Source: Aquificota bacterium
GTDB taxonomy: Bacteria; Aquificota; Aquificia; Aquificales; Hydrogenothermaceae
Assembly (NCBI GenBank): GCA_013153795.1
Contig: JAADDV010000085.1
Coordinates: forward strand, 1-15,009
Length of the DNA stretch: 15,009 nucleotides
Direction of reading: 5' to 3'
Shown: positions 13,815-15,009 of the stretch, piece after piece
How positions within the stretch are numbered: position 1 is the first letter of the stretch
How the letters are laid out: the number at the start of each line of letters is the position of its first letter
Notes under the pieces: generated by a model
Told to the model about the DNA's origin: nothing
What the model saw: the letters and a program-made list of their open reading frames with translations, nothing else
Database searches by the model: none
Position numbers and translations under genes: made by a program

Positions 13815-15005
13815 TTATTCAATAATTTGAGTAACAACACCAGCACCAACAGTTCTACCACCTTCTCTAATAGCGAATCTCATCTGTTCTTCAATAGCAA
13901 CTGGCACCATTAACTCAACTGTAAGCTCTACGTTATCTCCTGGCATTACCATTTCCTGTCCTTCAGGAAGCTCTACTACTGTTCCTGTTACGTCTGCTGT
14001 TCTGATATAAAACTGAGGTCTATATCCTAAGAAGAATGGAGTATGTCTTCCTCCTTCCTCTTTTGAAAGAATATATACTTGAGCTTTAAATTTCTTGTGA
14101 GGAGTAATAGTTCCTGGCTTTGCTAATACCTGCCCTCTCTCTACCTCATCTTTTCCTATCCCTCTTAATAAAACCCCTACGTTGTCCCCTGCTACTGCTT
14201 CATCTAACGTCTTTCTAAACATCTCTATTCCTGTTACTACTGTCTTCTTTATCTCATCTGTCATCCCTACTATCTCTACTTCCTCTCCAACTTTTAACGT
14301 TCCCCTTTCTACTCTTCCAGTAACAACTGTTCCTCTACCTGAGATTGTAAATACGTCTTCTATAGCCATAAGGAAAGGTTTGTCTGTTGCTCTTTCTGGA
14401 GTTGGGATATATTCATCCATAGCATTTAAAAGCTCTTCTACAGACTTAACCCATTTTTCTTCATCGTTTAAAGCTCCAAGAGCAGAGCCTCTGATAACAG
14501 GAACTTCATCTCCTGGGAATTCGTATTTATTTAAAAGCTCTCTAACTTCAAGCTCAACAAGCTCTAAAAGCTCTTCATCATCAACCATATCACATTTGTT
14601 TAAGAAAACAACGATATAAGGGACGTTAACCTGTCTAGCAAGGAGGACGTGTTCTCTAGTTTGAGGCATAGGGCCATCAGCAGCAGAAACAACGAGGATA
14701 GCACCATCCATCTGAGCAGCACCAGTAATCATGTTTTTGATGTAGTCAGCGTGACCAGGACAGTCAACGTGAGCGTAGTGTCTTTTTTCAGTTTCATATT
14801 CAACGTGAGTAATATTTATAGTAATACCTCTATCTCTTTCTTCAGGGGCTTTATCGATATCACCGTAACCTATGAATTCAGCTAAACCTTTTTTAGATAA
14901 AACGTATGTGATAGCTGCAGTAAGAGTAGTTTTTCCGTGGTCAACGTGTCCTATTGTTCCTACGTTTACGTGCTCTTTTTTCCTTTCAAATTTCTCTCTT
15001 GCCAT
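13815..15005 (-). CDS. tuf: Elongation factor Tu
   Basis: EF-Tu carries aminoacyl-tRNA to the ribosomal A site as a GTP complex. The 396 residues are complete. GTPase motifs: G1 GHVDHGKT (19-26), G2 RGITI (59-63, T62), G3 DCPGH (81-85, with catalytic H85), G4 NKCD (136-139) and G5 SAL (174-176). Domains 2 and 3 follow, with GRGTVVTGRVERG and GGRHTPFF and the end REGGRTVGAGVV. The sequence EHVLLARQVNVPYIVVF and the overall match are very like Aquifex EF-Tu. ATG at 15005 is only 4 bases from the window edge, so its ribosome site and promoter are not visible. Codon choice changes along the gene: mainly GTT/GCT/ACT in much of the G domain, but GTA/ATA/GGG/GAG in part of domain 2 (about 14110-14310). 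Other genomes of this kind often carry a second tuf copy. Confidence 0.99.
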   Translation of the reverse strand: MAREKFERKKEHVNVGTIGHVDHGKTTLTAAITYVLSKKGLAEFIGYGDIDKAPEERDRGITINITHVEYETEKRHYAHVDCPGHADYIKNMITGAAQMDGAILVVSAADGPMPQTREHVLLARQVNVPYIVVFLNKCDMVDDEELLELVELEVRELLNKYEFPGDEVPVIRGSALGALNDEEKWVKSVEELLNAMDEYIPTPERATDKPFLMAIEDVFTISGRGTVVTGRVERGTLKVGEEVEIVGMTDEIKKTVVTGIEMFRKTLDEAVAGDNVGVLLRGIGKDEVERGQVLAKPGTITPHKKFKAQVYILSKEEGGRHTPFFLGYRPQFYIRTADVTGTVVELPEGQEMVMPGDNVELTVELMVPVAIEEQMRFAIREGGRTVGAGVVTQIIE

Positions 15006-15009
15006 CTTT

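Noticed and set aside
14182..14619. 145-aa plus-strand frame opposite tuf
   Set aside because: It lies wholly antisense to the certain tuf gene, is rich in Ser and Thr from reverse-reading its codons, and has no recognisable family.

Overview
This window is a core translation and transcription gene block from an AT-rich, Gram-negative, probably thermophilic bacterium. The best fit is the Aquificota, most likely a Hydrogenothermaceae member such as Sulfurihydrogenibium. Four things support this. The EF-Tu is strikingly close to Aquifex EF-Tu. The RNA polymerase beta and beta-prime subunits are unusually long (1495 and 1586 aa). NusG carries an inserted domain of the kind known from Aquifex and Thermotoga. 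A TonB-dependent outer-membrane receptor lies next door. The genus is an inference; no database search was possible.

Layout. Bases 2-817 on the plus strand hold the C-terminal 271 residues of a TonB-dependent receptor whose start lies outside the window. Everything else is on the minus strand and reads from right to left in the classic order tuf, rpmG, tRNA-Trp(CCA), secE, nusG, rplK, rplA, rplJ, rplL, rpoB, rpoC. The receptor and rpoC converge on one bidirectional terminator at 815-847, and both stop codons lie in its stem. Gaps between the minus-strand genes are 2 to 127 bp and I see no strong promoter among them, so the block may be one long transcription unit started upstream of tuf, outside the window. 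No gene-free stretch exceeds 300 bp; the longest is 10148-10274, between rplL and rpoB.

How the genes work together. EF-Tu delivers aminoacyl-tRNA to the ribosome. L33, L11, L1, L10 and L7/L12 are 50S proteins; the last four build the L1 stalk and the factor-binding stalk on which EF-Tu and EF-G act. SecE is the essential small subunit of the SecYEG channel. NusG binds the RNA polymerase made by rpoB and rpoC and can couple it to the ribosome. The tRNA must be cut out of the shared transcript.

Points of interest are internal rather than a new system. Within operon gaps there is a terminator-like hairpin between rpoB and rpoC, a hairpin flanked by a 14-bp direct repeat between rplL and rpoB, and two mutually exclusive hairpins at the nusG/rplK junction. 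In the proteins there is a predicted zinc ribbon inserted near the N-terminus of RpoB, a tandem 58-residue duplication in the trigger-loop insert of RpoC, and an apparent second copy of an N-terminal RpoC module. NusG has a 55-residue acidic N-terminal tail. I found no CRISPR array, insertion sequence, phage gene or defence system.
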